DNA of 64,000 bases from an uncultured Alistipes sp. (lineage in GTDB: Bacteria > Bacteroidota > Bacteroidia > Bacteroidales > Rikenellaceae), in the NCBI GenBank assembly GCA_947623965.1, contig CANQIF010000005.1, forward strand, positions 78,130 through 142,129. The letters are read 5' to 3'. This document shows positions 25,770 to 36,009 of the stretch, piece after piece. Both the position numbers and the translations under genes were made by a program. The notes under the pieces were generated by a model. The model was not told the DNA's origin and searched no databases. It saw only the letters and a program-made list of their open reading frames with translations. Numbering within the stretch: the first letter of the stretch is position 1; each line of letters starts with the position of its first letter.

Positions 25770-27689
25770 ATGGAAAACAAACCCTCCCTCCGGATGCGGC
25801 TGAACGCCGCCGTCTCGCGCATCCAGTTCTTCGTCCTCGTCGTCTGGTGCATCGGCATCCTGCTCGCCTACCTGGTCGGCATGTACGTCTCGGGGTCGAT
25901 CCACTCGGCGTCGCGCTGGATGGGGGCCATGCTGGCCTGCTCGTCGGTGGTCGTCGTCCTGCAAAAAACGGGCTACCGCGAATCGCTGCAGTTCGGCCTC
26001 ATCCGCGTCTTCGGCACCTTCTGCGGCGCCCTGCTCGCCTACCTCTACCTCTCGCTGCTCCCCTTCTCGGTGGTCGGCATGCTGCTGACGGTCTTTCTGC
26101 TCGAGATGCTCTTCATGCTGCTCAACATCTACAACACGGGCCATATCGCCACCATCACGCTGCTCATCATCATGCTCGTCTCGCAGATGTCGCCCGGCGT
26201 CGATCCCGCCACGAACTGCATGCTGCGCTTCGTCGAGTCGGCGGCCGGCGTCGCCGTGGGGGTCGCGCTGCTGTGGGTGATCGAGCGCTGGAACGGCTGG
26301 CGGCAGCGGCTCCTCCACATGGGCCGCCGCGAGAACGGCGGAATGGTCGATCTGGACACCATGCCGCTGCGCTGGGGCCACCTGCGCGTGACGCTCGTCG
26401 CCTCGCTCGGACAGGCGACCGGCGCAGCCCTCTCGACCCTCGTCGGGCTGATCGTCCCGATGGTCCAGCTCGCCGGCCACCCCGGGCTGACACCCCTGCA
26501 GCAGGGCGTCGTCGCGGCGAGCAGCCTCGTCGGCATCCTGGTCGGCGCGATCCTCTTCGGGCGGTGGAGCGACCGCCGGGGCTACCTCCTGCTCTTCCGC
26601 CTCTGCCCGCTGTTCGTGCTCGCGGCGGCCCTCATGGGGGCTGCGACGGCCGACCTCCGCGTCCTCGTTCCCGCCCTCTTTCTCATGGGGTTCGGCATCG
26701 GCGGCGACTACAGCCTCGACTCGGACTACATCTCCGAGCTCATGCCGCGCCGCTGGCGGCTGCTGATGGTCGGCGTGGCGAAGTCCTTCTCGGCCCTCGG
26801 CAGCCTCTTCGCCATCGGCACGGCCCTCTACCTGCTGCGGATCTGGCAGGAGCCGACCCACTGGAACCGGCTGCTCCTGCTCGTCGCCCTTCTGGCTGTC
26901 GTGATGCTCGCCACGCGCATCCGCTTCACGCAAAGCCCCGGGTGGCTCCTGGCCAACGGCCGCGTCGCCGAGGCCGAGGCGGCCGTCCGCTACTTCCTCG
27001 GCCCCGACGTCGAGATCGGCGAGCTTCGGCAGCAGCCACCGCGGAAGGGGGCCCTGCGCCTCTCGTGGGGCTCCTTCTTCCGCCGCGACCGGCTCAAGCG
27101 GACCCTGCTGTGCGGCATTCCGTGGGCTTGCGAGGGGGTCGGCATCTACGGGGTCGGCGTCTTTCTGCCGGTGCTCATCATGGCCCTCGGGCTCGGACAC
27201 GCCGCCGACGGGAGCTTTTCGCAGCTGCTCCACTCGGCACGGACGACCCTCTGGATCGATCTGGCGATGATCCCGGGCTTCGCGCTCGGTCTGCTGCTCG
27301 TCAACCGGGTGTCGCACCTGCAGCTCCAGACAGGCGGATTTCTGCTGGCCGCCGCGGGGCTCCTCCTGCTGCTCTTCGCCGACCGGTTCCACGGCGCCGC
27401 GGCGATCGCCATCGCGGGCTTCATGCTCTTCGAGCTCTTCCTGAACGGAGGCCCGCACCTGATGACCTTCATCCTGCCGGCACAGGTCTACCCCGTCGCC
27501 GAACGGGGCGAGGGGAGCGGGCTGGCCGCCGCCTTCGGCAAGGCGGGCGCCGTCGCCGGGGTCTTCTTCTTCCCGCTGCTCCTCCACTGGGGCGGTGTTC
27601 CGCTGGCCCTGCTCGTCACGGCGGCCCTGCTGCTCGTCGGCGCCTGGGTCACCGCCCGCCTCGGTCCGCAAGTGCTGCCGAAGAGGTGA
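25770..27689 (+). CDS. Fusion transporter: FUSC-like domain plus MFS permease
   Basis: A 639-residue membrane protein; the start is the ATG at 25770 (MENKPSLRMRL). Residues to about 190 have six hydrophobic helices resembling the FUSC/aromatic-acid exporter membrane domain (VLLQ-KTGYRES-like turn at about 60 and IYNTGHIATITLLIIM). Residues 205-639 are a sugar-porter-type MFS protein, with GRWSDRRGYLLLFR (the loop 2-3 motif, about 265), MGFGIGGDYSLDSDYISELMPRRWR (about 307) and QSPGWLLANGR. The substrate is unknown. It converges on the urea transporter gene, with a shared terminator between. Confidence 0.8.
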   Translation: MENKPSLRMRLNAAVSRIQFFVLVVWCIGILLAYLVGMYVSGSIHSASRWMGAMLACSSVVVVLQKTGYRESLQFGLIRVFGTFCGALLAYLYLSLLPFSVVGMLLTVFLLEMLFMLLNIYNTGHIATITLLIIMLVSQMSPGVDPATNCMLRFVESAAGVAVGVALLWVIERWNGWRQRLLHMGRRENGGMVDLDTMPLRWGHLRVTLVASLGQATGAALSTLVGLIVPMVQLAGHPGLTPLQQGVVAASSLVGILVGAILFGRWSDRRGYLLLFRLCPLFVLAAALMGAATADLRVLVPALFLMGFGIGGDYSLDSDYISELMPRRWRLLMVGVAKSFSALGSLFAIGTALYLLRIWQEPTHWNRLLLLVALLAVVMLATRIRFTQSPGWLLANGRVAEAEAAVRYFLGPDVEIGELRQQPPRKGALRLSWGSFFRRDRLKRTLLCGIPWACEGVGIYGVGVFLPVLIMALGLGHAADGSFSQLLHSARTTLWIDLAMIPGFALGLLLVNRVSHLQLQTGGFLLAAAGLLLLLFADRFHGAAAIAIAGFMLFELFLNGGPHLMTFILPAQVYPVAERGEGSGLAAAFGKAGAVAGVFFFPLLLHWGGVPLALLVTAALLLVGAWVTARLGPQVLPKR

Positions 27690-27709
27690 CGCGGCCGCCC
27701 CGAAAAAGA

Positions 27710-27742
27710 ACGGGCGGGACCTCTTCGCGAGGTCCCGCCCGT
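27710..27742. terminator. Bidirectional terminator between the MFS and urea transporter genes
   Basis: A perfect 15-bp GC-rich stem with a TTC-type loop. A-rich sequence precedes it on the plus strand (gives T residues for minus-strand transcripts) and a weak T-rich stretch follows it. Confidence 0.8.
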
Positions 27743-27749
27743 CGTTCGT

Positions 27750-28772
27750 TCAGACGCGGGCATCGGGCGGCGCGAGGTGCCGCTTGTTCTCCGCCTCCCA
27801 GTTCGAATGGTCGGGATGACCGGCGTCGTCGAGCCGGACGAGGGGAAGCAGGAAGAGCCACGTCGCGAGGCAGAAAGGAGCCGTCAGCGTCGCGAGGCCG
27901 ACGGGGGCGAGCAGCACATTCATCCCCGCCTGCACGAAGAAAGTCACCGCCACGCCGAGCAGCGCCCAGAGGGCCGAGCGCCACCCCGGCCGGTAGAAGA
28001 CCGTCGCCAAGGCGATCGCCGTCAGCACGGAGCTGAAGCCGTAGAGCCCGGCGGCGATGTCGGCTCCGGAGGCGCCGAAGAGGAGGGCGAGGGCGAGCCC
28101 CGCGGCCGAGCCGGCCGCAGCCCACAAAGCCGCCCGCCACGAGGCGGCGAGCAGCCCGGCGAGGAAGAGGAGCCCCGTACCCCACGAATCGATGAGGAAG
28201 ACCTGCGCGATGCCCCGGAGCCACCAGACCGCGAGCTCCGAGAAGCGCCACTCCCCGGCCGGGACGACGGCCGCCGGAAGCGCAGGATCGGCCATCCGGT
28301 CGTCCGGCAGGCCGGCGAGCGCGCGGGCGGCGAGGAGGAAGAGCCACGTGCAAAGGACGAAGGGGAAGGTGAGCGAGTTGATCCGCCACGCGGCCAAAGC
28401 CCGGTTGAGCCCGGTGCGGACCCAGGTCGTGAGGGCGGCGCAAAGCAGCAGCGCCAGCCACATCCACCCCGTGTTGCCCACGAAGGTGGGGAAGGCGCAG
28501 CCGACCAGCACGCCGTTGAAGCCCCAAAGGCCCTGGTCGCCCTCGCGGCCGGGCAGGCCGAGGAGCCATCCGGCCGCCGTCGAAACGATCAGTCCCGCCA
28601 GCGCGCCCCAGAAGACGACGTGCGTGCCGTTCTGCCAGGCGCCCCAGCAGATGCCGGCCAGAAAGAAGAGGCCCGTCCAGGCGTTGTTCTGGAACATCAC
28701 CTGCCCGGCGCCGCGCAGCAGGATCCGCTGCAGGCCGGAGGGTCCCTCCGTTCGAAGAAGCGTTGTATCCAT
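27750..28772 (-). CDS. Urea transporter (UT family)
   Basis: A 340-residue protein from the ATG at 28772; an upstream start would add 14 residues. It has two homologous halves, each with about five membrane helices. Each half carries the UT signature LTxPFxLxTWLFLL (LTFPFVLCTWLFLLAA and LTAPFCLATWLFLLP), and GLWGFNGVLVG and GLYGFSSVLTAIAL form the matching pore helices. It would conduct urea across the inner membrane to the cytoplasmic urease. It lies downstream of ureD on the same strand with a 223-base gap, so it may be part of the urease transcript or have its own promoter. Confidence 0.93.
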   Translation of the reverse strand: MDTTLLRTEGPSGLQRILLRGAGQVMFQNNAWTGLFFLAGICWGAWQNGTHVVFWGALAGLIVSTAAGWLLGLPGREGDQGLWGFNGVLVGCAFPTFVGNTGWMWLALLLCAALTTWVRTGLNRALAAWRINSLTFPFVLCTWLFLLAARALAGLPDDRMADPALPAAVVPAGEWRFSELAVWWLRGIAQVFLIDSWGTGLLFLAGLLAASWRAALWAAAGSAAGLALALLFGASGADIAAGLYGFSSVLTAIALATVFYRPGWRSALWALLGVAVTFFVQAGMNVLLAPVGLATLTAPFCLATWLFLLPLVRLDDAGHPDHSNWEAENKRHLAPPDARV

Positions 28773-28995
28773 ATCCGTGTGTTTTTGGTTGCAAAAATAG
28801 GCGATCGACGGCATATTTCCGCCGGCCGCCGCGGATTTTCCCGGCCGGGAGCCGGGGCCGGAAGCGGGACCTGAACCGTGACCTAAACCTGAACCGGGGC
28901 CGGCCGCCGGAACGATCCGAGGCCGGCCGGAACGCCGGTGCAGCCCATGATGCCGGTGCGGCCCGCGGGGCCGGCTGGGAGCGCAGCCCGCCGCC

Positions 28996-30078
28996 CTACC
29001 GCCACGGAAACTCCTCGAAGAGGGGCTTTCCCTTGACGGCGAGGCGCACCGACGAACAGAAGTCGCGCACGAGCCGTTTGACGGGGCCGCTCTCCGCCCC
29101 GAGCACGCGGTAGGCGAGGCCGCAGTCGTTCGGCAGCCGCACGATGCCCGCCGCCAGCTGCCGCTCGCGGTCGATGAAGGGGTGCGTCCGCGCGCGGATC
29201 GCCTCGGCCCGGTCGGGCGGCGTCAGCACCAGCACGTTGGCGAAGAGGTCGCAGCCGTTCATCGCGCCGAGCGTCTCGGGCGAGCGGAGGGCGGGCCGGA
29301 CGAGGAACTTCTCGCCGAAGAGGCGCCGGCCGTCGGGGCGCTCGACCCGCGTGCGGACCGAAAGGAGGTCGTAGCCGAAGCGTTCGCCGCGGTGCTTGCG
29401 GCCGCTCAGGTAGATCTCGGCATAGCAGAGGGTGGCCGACGGGGCGATGCGGATCGTCGTGTCGGCGATGAAGCGGGTGTGCCGGCAGGGGATCGTCGGC
29501 TCGGGGAGGTACTCCAAATAGGCCTCCTCCTCGAGGTCGAAGCGCTGGCGGAGCCCCGCGTAGTTGGCCCGCATTCCGGCGAGCTTGGTCGCCGCCCCCG
29601 TCGAGAGGTGGGCGAAGGCGCCGCGCCGCACGACGAAGTGCTGCTCGTAGCGGTCGCCGTCGACGTTGGGGCCGCCCGACGAGAGGATGTAGACGCAGGG
29701 CATCTCGGGCATCTGCTCGTCGAAATAGAGGGCCTGCTGCACGATGAGCGGCGCCCGGCGCTCCCAGTCGCGCAGGATCGAGCGGCCCTCGCCGTCCAGC
29801 TCGAAGCCCAGCCGCAGGTAGCCCGTCTTGCCGGGCGTGCCGACGGGCATCGCCTCGGGCTCGGCCAGATAGGGCCGCACCTCGCGGGCCGCATCGAAGC
29901 CGGAAGGCGCCGATGGAGGGGTCGCGTTGAATCCGGACCGACCGGCATCGAAGCCGGACGGACGGGCGCCGTCATTCCGGGAAGGACCGGGAGGGAGGGA
30001 GGAGCCGGACGGGCGGGAGGCGCCGGGCCCGGCCGAACAAGCCGCCCCGCCCGCTCCTGCCAGCTGCCTGCGTCTCAT
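28996..30078 (-). CDS. ureD: Urease accessory protein UreD
   Basis: A 360-residue protein; the conserved UreD core begins at about residue 80 ([18 protein letters not shown]) and includes [47 protein letters not shown] and the C-terminal LRVLG-type segment. The first 75 residues are Gly/Pro/Ser/Ala-rich, low in complexity, and not part of the family. The ATG overlaps the ureG stop by four bases, so this start is supported by translational coupling, though a later start would remove the extension. UreD with UreF and UreG forms the complex that delivers nickel to apo-urease. Confidence 0.9.
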   Translation of the reverse strand: MRRRQLAGAGGAACSAGPGASRPSGSSLPPGPSRNDGARPSGFDAGRSGFNATPPSAPSGFDAAREVRPYLAEPEAMPVGTPGKTGYLRLGFELDGEGRSILRDWERRAPLIVQQALYFDEQMPEMPCVYILSSGGPNVDGDRYEQHFVVRRGAFAHLSTGAATKLAGMRANYAGLRQRFDLEEEAYLEYLPEPTIPCRHTRFIADTTIRIAPSATLCYAEIYLSGRKHRGERFGYDLLSVRTRVERPDGRRLFGEKFLVRPALRSPETLGAMNGCDLFANVLVLTPPDRAEAIRARTHPFIDRERQLAAGIVRLPNDCGLAYRVLGAESGPVKRLVRDFCSSVRLAVKGKPLFEEFPWR

Positions 30079-30728
30079 CGGAGGGCGGCGGCCCGCTCCG
30101 GCCGCGACGGTTCGGAATCGAAGAGCGCCATGCGGCGGATGAGGCCGACCAGTTCGTCGATCCCCTCCCCCGTCATGCAGTTGGTGAAGAGAAAGGGTTT
30201 GCCGGGGCGCATCGCCGCCGAGTCGCGCCGCATCACCTCCAGATCGGCATGCACGTAGGGGGCCAGATCGGTCTTGTTGATGACCAGGATGTCCGACTGC
30301 GAGATGCCGGGGCCGTCCTTGCGGGGGATCTTGTCGCCCGCGGCCACGTCGATCACGTAGATGAAGAAATCGACCAGCGCCGGGCTGAAGGTGAGCGTCA
30401 GGTTGTCGCCGCCCGACTCGATCAGCACGACGTCGCCGTCCGGAAAACGCGCCTCCATCTCCTCGACGGCGGCGAGGTTCATCGAGGGATCCTCGCGCAC
30501 GGCAGTATGGGGGCAGGCCCCCGTCTCGACGCCGATGATGCGCTCCTCGACCAGAATGCCGCGCAGCATGCGGCGCACGTGTTCGGCATCTTCGGTCGTC
30601 ACCACGTCGTTCGTGATGACGAGCACCTTGTGGCCCAGTTCGAGGAGGCGGGGCGTGATCGCCTCGATCAGGGCGGTCTTGCCCGAGCCTACGGGGCCGC
30701 CGATTCCGATTCTGCAGGTATCGTTCAT
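30075..30728 (-). CDS. ureG: Urease accessory GTPase UreG
   Basis: A 217-residue protein from the ATG at 30728; the open frame reads upstream through ureF in another frame and is not real there. The P-loop [13 protein letters not shown] is at about 8-20; [18 protein letters not shown] has the Cys-Pro-His nickel-binding motif; [13 protein letters not shown] and [11 protein letters not shown] (the guanine-specificity NKxD motif) follow. GTP hydrolysis by UreG drives nickel insertion into urease. Its stop overlaps the ureD start. Confidence 0.98.
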   Translation of the reverse strand: MNDTCRIGIGGPVGSGKTALIEAITPRLLELGHKVLVITNDVVTTEDAEHVRRMLRGILVEERIIGVETGACPHTAVREDPSMNLAAVEEMEARFPDGDVVLIESGGDNLTLTFSPALVDFFIYVIDVAAGDKIPRKDGPGISQSDILVINKTDLAPYVHADLEVMRRDSAAMRPGKPFLFTNCMTGEGIDELVGLIRRMALFDSEPSRPERAAALR

Positions 30729-30745
30729 GGGGAAAGGAATAAGGA

Positions 30746-31453
30746 TCAATTCATGAAGAGGCGGTGCACCCCCCGCTCGTGCAGCGAGGCGAGGATGTCG
30801 AGCTGCGGCGCGAAGGCGTGCAGCTCGTCCAACTCCAGCTCGCGGGCTTCGTCGTAGAGCGCCGCGCTCCCGGCGGCGAGGCGGAAGAGGATGCGCTGCG
30901 TATCGTAGTGCGAGACGCGCAGGCAGCGCAGCGCCGCATTGAGGACCATTCCCGCGACGCCGTACTGCTGCGCGCAGAAGAGCGCGCATTCGTCGAGCCC
31001 GCAGGCGGCGAAAAGAGCCCCCTGCGCCGCAGGATGGGTGCCGGGGGTGCGGCCGGCGCCGATGTCGGCGATCCAGCGGGCGATGAAGCCGTCCGCGAGG
31101 AGCTCGGCCGCCAGCTCGGCCAGCTTGCGTCCCATGCGGCAGGTCATGCGGCGCCCCTCGTCGCCGAGACGGTAGGCGTAGAGAGTCCGGTCGACCGTCC
31201 GGAAGCGGTCGTAATCCTCCGCAAGACGGGCGCGGTGGGCCTGAAGCGCCGCGACGCCCTCTGTGAAGGCGGACTGCACCGTGAGGTCGCGCACGAAGGC
31301 TTCGAGCGTCGCGGCATCGCGGACCAGCCCCTCCGCCACGGCCGTTTCCAGCCCGTTCGAGAAGGAGAAGGCCCCCACCGGAAGCGCCGAATCGCCGAAG
31401 GCGAGCAGCCGCAGCAGCCGCGTCGCCCGGCCGGAGGTCGTGCGGCGCTTCAT
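30746..31453 (-). CDS. ureF: Urease accessory protein UreF
   Basis: A 235-residue all-helical protein with the UreF hallmarks: [27 protein letters not shown] at the N-terminus and a C-terminal region of the [12 protein letters not shown] type. It bridges UreD and UreG and gates GTP hydrolysis. The ATG overlaps the ureE stop (ATGA), which supports the start and translational coupling; ureG follows 17 bases later. Confidence 0.95.
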   Translation of the reverse strand: MKRRTTSGRATRLLRLLAFGDSALPVGAFSFSNGLETAVAEGLVRDAATLEAFVRDLTVQSAFTEGVAALQAHRARLAEDYDRFRTVDRTLYAYRLGDEGRRMTCRMGRKLAELAAELLADGFIARWIADIGAGRTPGTHPAAQGALFAACGLDECALFCAQQYGVAGMVLNAALRCLRVSHYDTQRILFRLAAGSAALYDEARELELDELHAFAPQLDILASLHERGVHRLFMN

Positions 31454-32325
31454 CGGACGGGGTCGGAAGGAAGTTGCGCACCGGCCCGGGCGCCGTCCGT
31501 CTCCCGACCGCAGCCGCAGCCGTGGTCCTGGTCTTGGTCCCGGTCGCAGCCGCAGCCGTGGTCGTGCGAATGCCCGTATTCAGAGCCGTGTTCATGGCTG
31601 TGGCCCTGCTCCCGCCCGCCTTCGTGAAAGGAGTCGTGCGGATGATCGTGAGAGCGGTCATGCGCATGGTCGTGCGGGTGGTCGTGCGGATGGTCGTGCA
31701 GGTGCTCGTGCAAGTGCTCGTGCGGATGGTCATGCGGGTGCTCGTGCAAGTGCTCGTGCGGGTGCTCGTGCGGGTGCTCGTGTCCGCCGGCCCCGGGCTC
31801 CGCGCCGCCGAAAAGGCGGCGAATCTCGTGGGGCGCCAAGTAGGGAATCACCTCCGCGCCGGGCTGGAAAGCGTATGCGATCCGCTCGAACCGGTGGGTG
31901 CGCAGCACGCTCCGCATCACCGTGCGGTCGACCGTCAGGGGGATGTAGACCTTCGTGCCGCGCACGACGGCGGGCCAGTGCTGGTTGCCGACGGCGTGGC
32001 CGAACTCCAGCGCCTCGCGGATCGCCTCGGCGGTCTCCTCCTGCGCGAGGGCGCCGAGGTCGGCCACCAGGACGTCGTTCAGCCGCAGGCGGACCGCTAC
32101 GGCACGCCGCGTATCGGGATCGTACTCAAGGATATCGCCGTCGAGCAGCTGCGCATGGCGCCGCAGCGCCACGGCGCACGCCTCGCCCCGCTCCGTGCGG
32201 GCGACGAAACGGCTCTTCTGGGCCGTCCACTGGTCCAGCTCCACGCAGTCGACGACCGCCTCGCGGAGCCGCTCGGCCCACGCCGCATCGCGGCGGTTTC
32301 CGAGAATTTCGGTATGGATTTTCAT
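31450..32325 (-). CDS. ureE: Urease nickel metallochaperone UreE with long His-rich tail
   Basis: A 291-residue protein from the ATG at 32325; a GTG one codon earlier is less likely. Residues 1-160 are the UreE fold, with [11 protein letters not shown] carrying the conserved interface histidine (about 110). After about 185 comes a tail of some 80 residues with about 32 histidines, mostly as HEHP/HDHP-type repeats, then a GCGC-containing end. The tail should bind several nickel ions, as in Klebsiella UreE but longer. In DNA it is a tandem repeat and may expand or contract. UreE hands nickel to UreG. Confidence 0.95.
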   Translation of the reverse strand: MKIHTEILGNRRDAAWAERLREAVVDCVELDQWTAQKSRFVARTERGEACAVALRRHAQLLDGDILEYDPDTRRAVAVRLRLNDVLVADLGALAQEETAEAIREALEFGHAVGNQHWPAVVRGTKVYIPLTVDRTVMRSVLRTHRFERIAYAFQPGAEVIPYLAPHEIRRLFGGAEPGAGGHEHPHEHPHEHLHEHPHDHPHEHLHEHLHDHPHDHPHDHAHDRSHDHPHDSFHEGGREQGHSHEHGSEYGHSHDHGCGCDRDQDQDHGCGCGRETDGARAGAQLPSDPVR

Positions 32326-32460
32326 CACGGGAATCGGTTTTACGGAACACCCGGCCGGCGGCCGCGGGGAGCGCCGCAGCGCAATCCGCCGCCGAAGCCG
32401 CCGCAGCTGCCGAAGCAGCCGAAGTAGCCGAAGCAGCCACAGCCGCCGGCCGGGGCGTAT

Positions 32461-34179
32461 TCAACTGAACCAGTAGAGCTGGCTCAACGGGAATTCGCGC
32501 GCGGGGCGGATGTAGGCCCGCACGCCGTTCACGAGGACATCGAAGGTCTCGGGATCGACGTCGATCGCCGGCGTCGCCCCGTTGCGCACCATGTCGTATT
32601 TGGTCAGCTGGCGCGTCCGGCGCACGGGGAGCACCCGGCGCTCCAGGCCGAGCCGCCCGGCGATGCCGCCCGCATAGGCCGCCCCCGAGACGAACGTGAG
32701 GCAGGTCTCGGGCAGCGCCTTTCCGAAGCCGCCGAACATCGGGCGGTAGATGCAGGGCTGCGGCGTGGGCAGCGAGGCATTCGGGTCGCCCATGTCCGAC
32801 CAGTTGACGAGGCCCCCCTTGATGACCATCTTGGGTTTGGCGGCGAAGAACTGCGGCTCCCACAGCACCAGATCGGCCACTTTCCCCTTCTCGACCGATC
32901 CGAGGTAGTCGGCGACGCCGAACGTGAGGGCCGGGTTGATCGTCACCTTGGCCAGGTAGCGCAGCACGCGGAAGTTGTCGTTGCCCGGGGCATCCTCCTC
33001 GAGCCGCCCCACGGCGTTCTTCATGAACGAGGCCATCTGGAAGGTGCGCAGGAACGATTCGCCGATGCGGCCCATCGCCTGCGAATCGGACGAGACCATC
33101 GAGAGGACGCCCAGATCGTGCAGCACGTTCTCGGCGGCCTGCGTCTCGGGGCGCACGCGGCTCTCGGCGAAGGAGACGTCGGAGGGGATCTTCGGATTGA
33201 GGTTGTGGCAGACGACGATCATGTCGAAGAGCTCGGCCTGCGAGTTGATGCCGAACGGGAGCGTGGGGTTGGTCGACGAGGGGAGCACGTAGGGCATCGA
33301 GGCGACCTTCAGCAGGTCGGGCGCATGGCCGCCGCCCGCCCCCTCGGTGTGGTAGGTGTGGATCGTGCGGCCGTCGATCGCGGCGATCGTGTCCTCGACG
33401 TAGCCCCCTTCGTTGAGCGTGTCGCTGTGGATGGCCACCTGCACGTCGTAGCGGTCCGCCACGTCGAGCGCCGCGCGGATCGCCGCGGGGGTGGAGCCCC
33501 AGTCCTCGTGGATCTTGAGGCCGCAGACGCCCGCCTCGATCTGCTCCTCGAGGGGCTGCGCCACCGAGCAGTTGCCCTTGCCGAGCAGGCCGACGTTCAC
33601 AGGCAGCCCCTCGATCGAGCGGAGCATCCGCTCGGTGTTCCAGCGGCCCGAGGTGATCGTCGTGCCGTTGCTGCCGTCGGTGGGGCCGATGCCGCCGCCG
33701 AAGAGGGTCGTGATGCCGTTGCTCAGCGCGGCATAGGCCTGCTGCGGCGCGATGAGGTGGACGTGGCCGTCGATGCCAGCCGCCGTGAGGATCAGGTGCT
33801 CGCCCGAGATGGCGTCGGTCGCGGCCCCCGTGACGAGGTCGGGATGGACGCCGTGCATGATGTTCGGATTGCCCGACTTGCCGATGCCGGCGATCCGGCC
33901 GTCCTTGATCCCCACGTCGGCCTTCACGACCCCCAGTACGGGGTCGATCACCGTCACGTTGGTGATCACCAGATCGAGCGCCCCCTCCTCGGAGGTCATC
34001 GTGTTGGCGAGGCCCATGCCGTCGCGCAGCGTCTTGCCGCCGCCGTAGACGACCTCGTCGCCGTATTCGCGCAGGTCGCGCTCGATCTCGACGTAGAGGT
34101 CCGTATCGCCTAACCGGATCTTGTCGCCCACCGTGGGGCCGAAGAGATTCAGGTATTCCTGACGGGATATTGTTGCCAT
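32461..34179 (-). CDS. ureC: Urease alpha (catalytic) subunit
   Basis: A 572-residue protein, full length. Nickel ligands include HVH (His139, His141), the carbamylated Lys222 in GLKIHEDWG, and His251 in AIHSDTLNE; the catalytic-loop histidine is in VVCHNLNP (about 325), where most ureases have CHHLD, so the second His is Asn here. A later aspartate ligand is in SSDSQAMGR. It hydrolyses urea to ammonia and carbamate in the cytoplasm. Upstream is ureB (14 bases), downstream ureE (135 bases). Confidence 0.98.
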   Translation of the reverse strand: MATISRQEYLNLFGPTVGDKIRLGDTDLYVEIERDLREYGDEVVYGGGKTLRDGMGLANTMTSEEGALDLVITNVTVIDPVLGVVKADVGIKDGRIAGIGKSGNPNIMHGVHPDLVTGAATDAISGEHLILTAAGIDGHVHLIAPQQAYAALSNGITTLFGGGIGPTDGSNGTTITSGRWNTERMLRSIEGLPVNVGLLGKGNCSVAQPLEEQIEAGVCGLKIHEDWGSTPAAIRAALDVADRYDVQVAIHSDTLNEGGYVEDTIAAIDGRTIHTYHTEGAGGGHAPDLLKVASMPYVLPSSTNPTLPFGINSQAELFDMIVVCHNLNPKIPSDVSFAESRVRPETQAAENVLHDLGVLSMVSSDSQAMGRIGESFLRTFQMASFMKNAVGRLEEDAPGNDNFRVLRYLAKVTINPALTFGVADYLGSVEKGKVADLVLWEPQFFAAKPKMVIKGGLVNWSDMGDPNASLPTPQPCIYRPMFGGFGKALPETCLTFVSGAAYAGGIAGRLGLERRVLPVRRTRQLTKYDMVRNGATPAIDVDPETFDVLVNGVRAYIRPAREFPLSQLYWFS

Positions 34180-34193
34180 GGTCTATCGGTATT

Positions 34194-35075
34194 TCAACTG
34201 TTTTTCGGTTTGCGTCCCCGGCGGGGTTTCGGCGCGGCATCCGGAGCGGCGGCGTTCGACGCAGCGGCGTTCGATGCGACGGCCGCCGGAACCGCAGCGG
34301 CGGTTGCGGCAGCGGGGTCGGGATCGGGTTCGGAGTTGGCGGCGGGAGCGGCTCCGGACTCGGCGCCGGCTCCCGTTTCGGCTTTCGCTTCAACTTCGGC
34401 GGAGGGTCCGGCCCCGCTCTCCAACTTGAACCCCGCCTCGCGGACCGCCCGGAAGGCCTTCATGCGGGCCGGGTAATAGGAGGGGGCATCCTCGTCGCCC
34501 GTATAGCCCATCACCAGCCCGTTGAAGCCGATGACGCGCCGTTTGCCGGCATAGGCGACCACATCGACCTCCTTTTCGTCGCCCGGCTCGAAGCGGATGG
34601 CCGTCGTCGCCGGGATGTCGAGGTGGCAGCCGAAGGCGGCGTCGCGGTCGAACGAGAGGTAGCGGTTCACCTCGAAGAAGTGGAAGTGCGAGCCGACCTG
34701 GATCGGCCGGTCGCCCGTGTTGCGGACCTTCAGCCGCGCCGTGCGGCGGCCGAGGTTGTAGACGATCGGTTCTCCGGCCGCGACCACGCCGCCGATCGCG
34801 ACGGGACGGTCGGGTCGGAAGCCCGGCCGGTTCGGATAGAGCCCCGGCTTCTGCCTGCGGGCCCCGGACGAAGCCGGAGCCGCGGCGGCCGAAGCGGCCG
34901 GGGAGGCGGAAGCTGTCGAAGCAGCGGTTGCGGCCGAGGAAGCAGTTGCGGCCCGAGCGGCGGTTGCAGCCGGGGAAGCAGTTGCGACCCGGGAGGCCGG
35001 AGCCGCAGTTGCCGCGGCAGGGGAGGTTGCCGTCGCAACCGGCGCGGCGGCACGGGATCTTTTCGGTGTTGCCAT
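34194..35075 (-). CDS. ureB: Urease beta subunit with low-complexity extensions
   Basis: A 293-residue protein, whereas UreB is normally about 100-120. The true UreB core is at about 75-205: [17 protein letters not shown] start, [41 protein letters not shown]. It is preceded by about 70 residues that are almost only Ala, Thr, Ser and Pro, and followed by about 85 residues rich in Ala, Pro, Glu and Asn that end in a basic RRGRKPKN tail. Both extensions are encoded by GC-rich repetitive DNA with the frame kept. I see no stop or internal start that would restore a normal length. Confidence 0.92.
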   Translation of the reverse strand: MATPKRSRAAAPVATATSPAAATAAPASRVATASPAATAARAATASSAATAASTASASPAASAAAAPASSGARRQKPGLYPNRPGFRPDRPVAIGGVVAAGEPIVYNLGRRTARLKVRNTGDRPIQVGSHFHFFEVNRYLSFDRDAAFGCHLDIPATTAIRFEPGDEKEVDVVAYAGKRRVIGFNGLVMGYTGDEDAPSYYPARMKAFRAVREAGFKLESGAGPSAEVEAKAETGAGAESGAAPAANSEPDPDPAAATAAAVPAAVASNAAASNAAAPDAAPKPRRGRKPKNS

Positions 35076-35095
35076 AGAAAGAAGCGATTATTCGG

Positions 35096-35398
35096 TTATC
35101 GGATCGGTTGATGGATGCTCACTAACCGCGAGCCGTCGGTGAAGACCGCCTCGACCTGCAGCAGCGAGATCATGTCGGCGACCCCCTCCATCACATCCTT
35201 GCGCTTCAGGACGCTGGCCGCCTCCTTCATCACCTCCTCGACGGTCTTGCCCTCGCGGGCCCCTTCGAGGGCGGTTGCGGTGATGTAGGCCACCGCCTCG
35301 GGATGGTTCAGTTTCAGCCCCTTCTTGAGCCGCCGTTCGGCGATCGCGCCCAGCGAAAGGAGCAGCAGTTTGTCGATTTCTTTCGGTGTCAGATGCAT
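35096..35398 (-). CDS. ureA: Urease gamma subunit
   Basis: A 100-residue protein from the ATG at 35398 ([23 protein letters not shown]), the normal length and start for Ure[25 protein letters not shown] is the conserved middle. It forms the (alpha-beta-gamma) trimer with UreB and UreC. An upstream ATG in the same frame would add 49 residues of no family resemblance and is rejected. It is the first gene of the urease operon, and ureB starts 20 bases downstream. Confidence 0.96.
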   Translation of the reverse strand: MHLTPKEIDKLLLLSLGAIAERRLKKGLKLNHPEAVAYITATALEGAREGKTVEEVMKEAASVLKRKDVMEGVADMISLLQVEAVFTDGSRLVSIHQPIR

Positions 35399-35559
35399 GG
35401 TATATCGGATTTTTTCGGTAATTTCGACCGCGGACCGGCGCCCCGGGCGGCGCCACGCACCGACGAGGGTCAAAAGACGTGCCACGGCGCGGCCGTTCCG
35501 GCACCGGATTTGCACCCTGCCGTACGGAAAAACCGTTTCTTCCATAAAAAGATCGCAAC

Positions 35560-35934
35560 ATGTTCAAAGCAATGCTCATCGCGGGCTGCGGCGGCTTTCT
35601 CGGCACCTGCCTGCGCTTTCTGACCGGGCGGCTCTGCCACGCCCTCTCCGCCTCGGCCTTCCCGTGGGGGACCTTCGCCGTAAACCTCATCGGCAGCTTC
35701 CTGATCGGCCTCTTCTTCGGTCTGGCCGAGAAACACGACCTCATCTCGCCTTCGATGAATCTCTTTCTCATCACGGGCTTCTGCGGGGGGCTGACCACCT
35801 TCTCCTCCTTCGCCGACGATCTGTATCTCCTCCTCGGCGCACGCCACTGGCTTTGGTTCGGCCTCTACGCCGGTCTGACCTTCACGCTGGGGCTGCTGCT
35901 CGTCTGGACGGGCCGCACGCTCGTGCGGGGATAG
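35560..35934 (+). CDS. crcB: Fluoride exporter CrcB (Fluc)
   Basis: A 124-residue protein with four membrane helices. Signatures are [13 protein letters not shown] (about 9-21), [19 protein letters not shown] (about 45-63, with the central Asn) and [16 protein letters not shown] (about 71-86, with the paired Phe residues that line the ion path). It is a dimeric fluoride channel of the inner membrane. It is divergent from the urease operon across a 161-base gap in which I do not see a fluoride riboswitch. Confidence 0.95.
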   Translation: MFKAMLIAGCGGFLGTCLRFLTGRLCHALSASAFPWGTFAVNLIGSFLIGLFFGLAEKHDLISPSMNLFLITGFCGGLTTFSSFADDLYLLLGARHWLWFGLYAGLTFTLGLLLVWTGRTLVRG

Positions 35935-35950
35935 CCGCCGCCCGAAAAAA

Positions 35951-35991
35951 GCCGACGGGCCGCCCGGAACGCATCCGGGCGGCCCGTCGGC
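35951..35991. terminator. Bidirectional terminator between crcB and the aldo/keto reductase
   Basis: A very long GC-rich stem, about 18 bp (35951-35968 with 35974-35991) and a 5-base loop. A run of six A residues lies on its left side (T residues for the minus-strand transcript); the right side has TATTTC. Confidence 0.85.
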
Positions 35992-36009
35992 CGTATTTCA
36001 AGCCCTCTT

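Noticed and set aside
35480..35540. Cobalamin-riboswitch-like core (GGTGCAAATCCGG) on the minus strand upstream of ureA
   Set aside because: The preceding GGGAA block, the CCCGC-ACTGT segment and the later conserved GACC-type segment are missing or poorly matched, and urease is not a usual B12 target.
35399..35545. N-terminal extension of UreA from an upstream in-frame ATG
   Set aside because: The 49 extra residues have no resemblance to UreA and the normal family start is at 35398.
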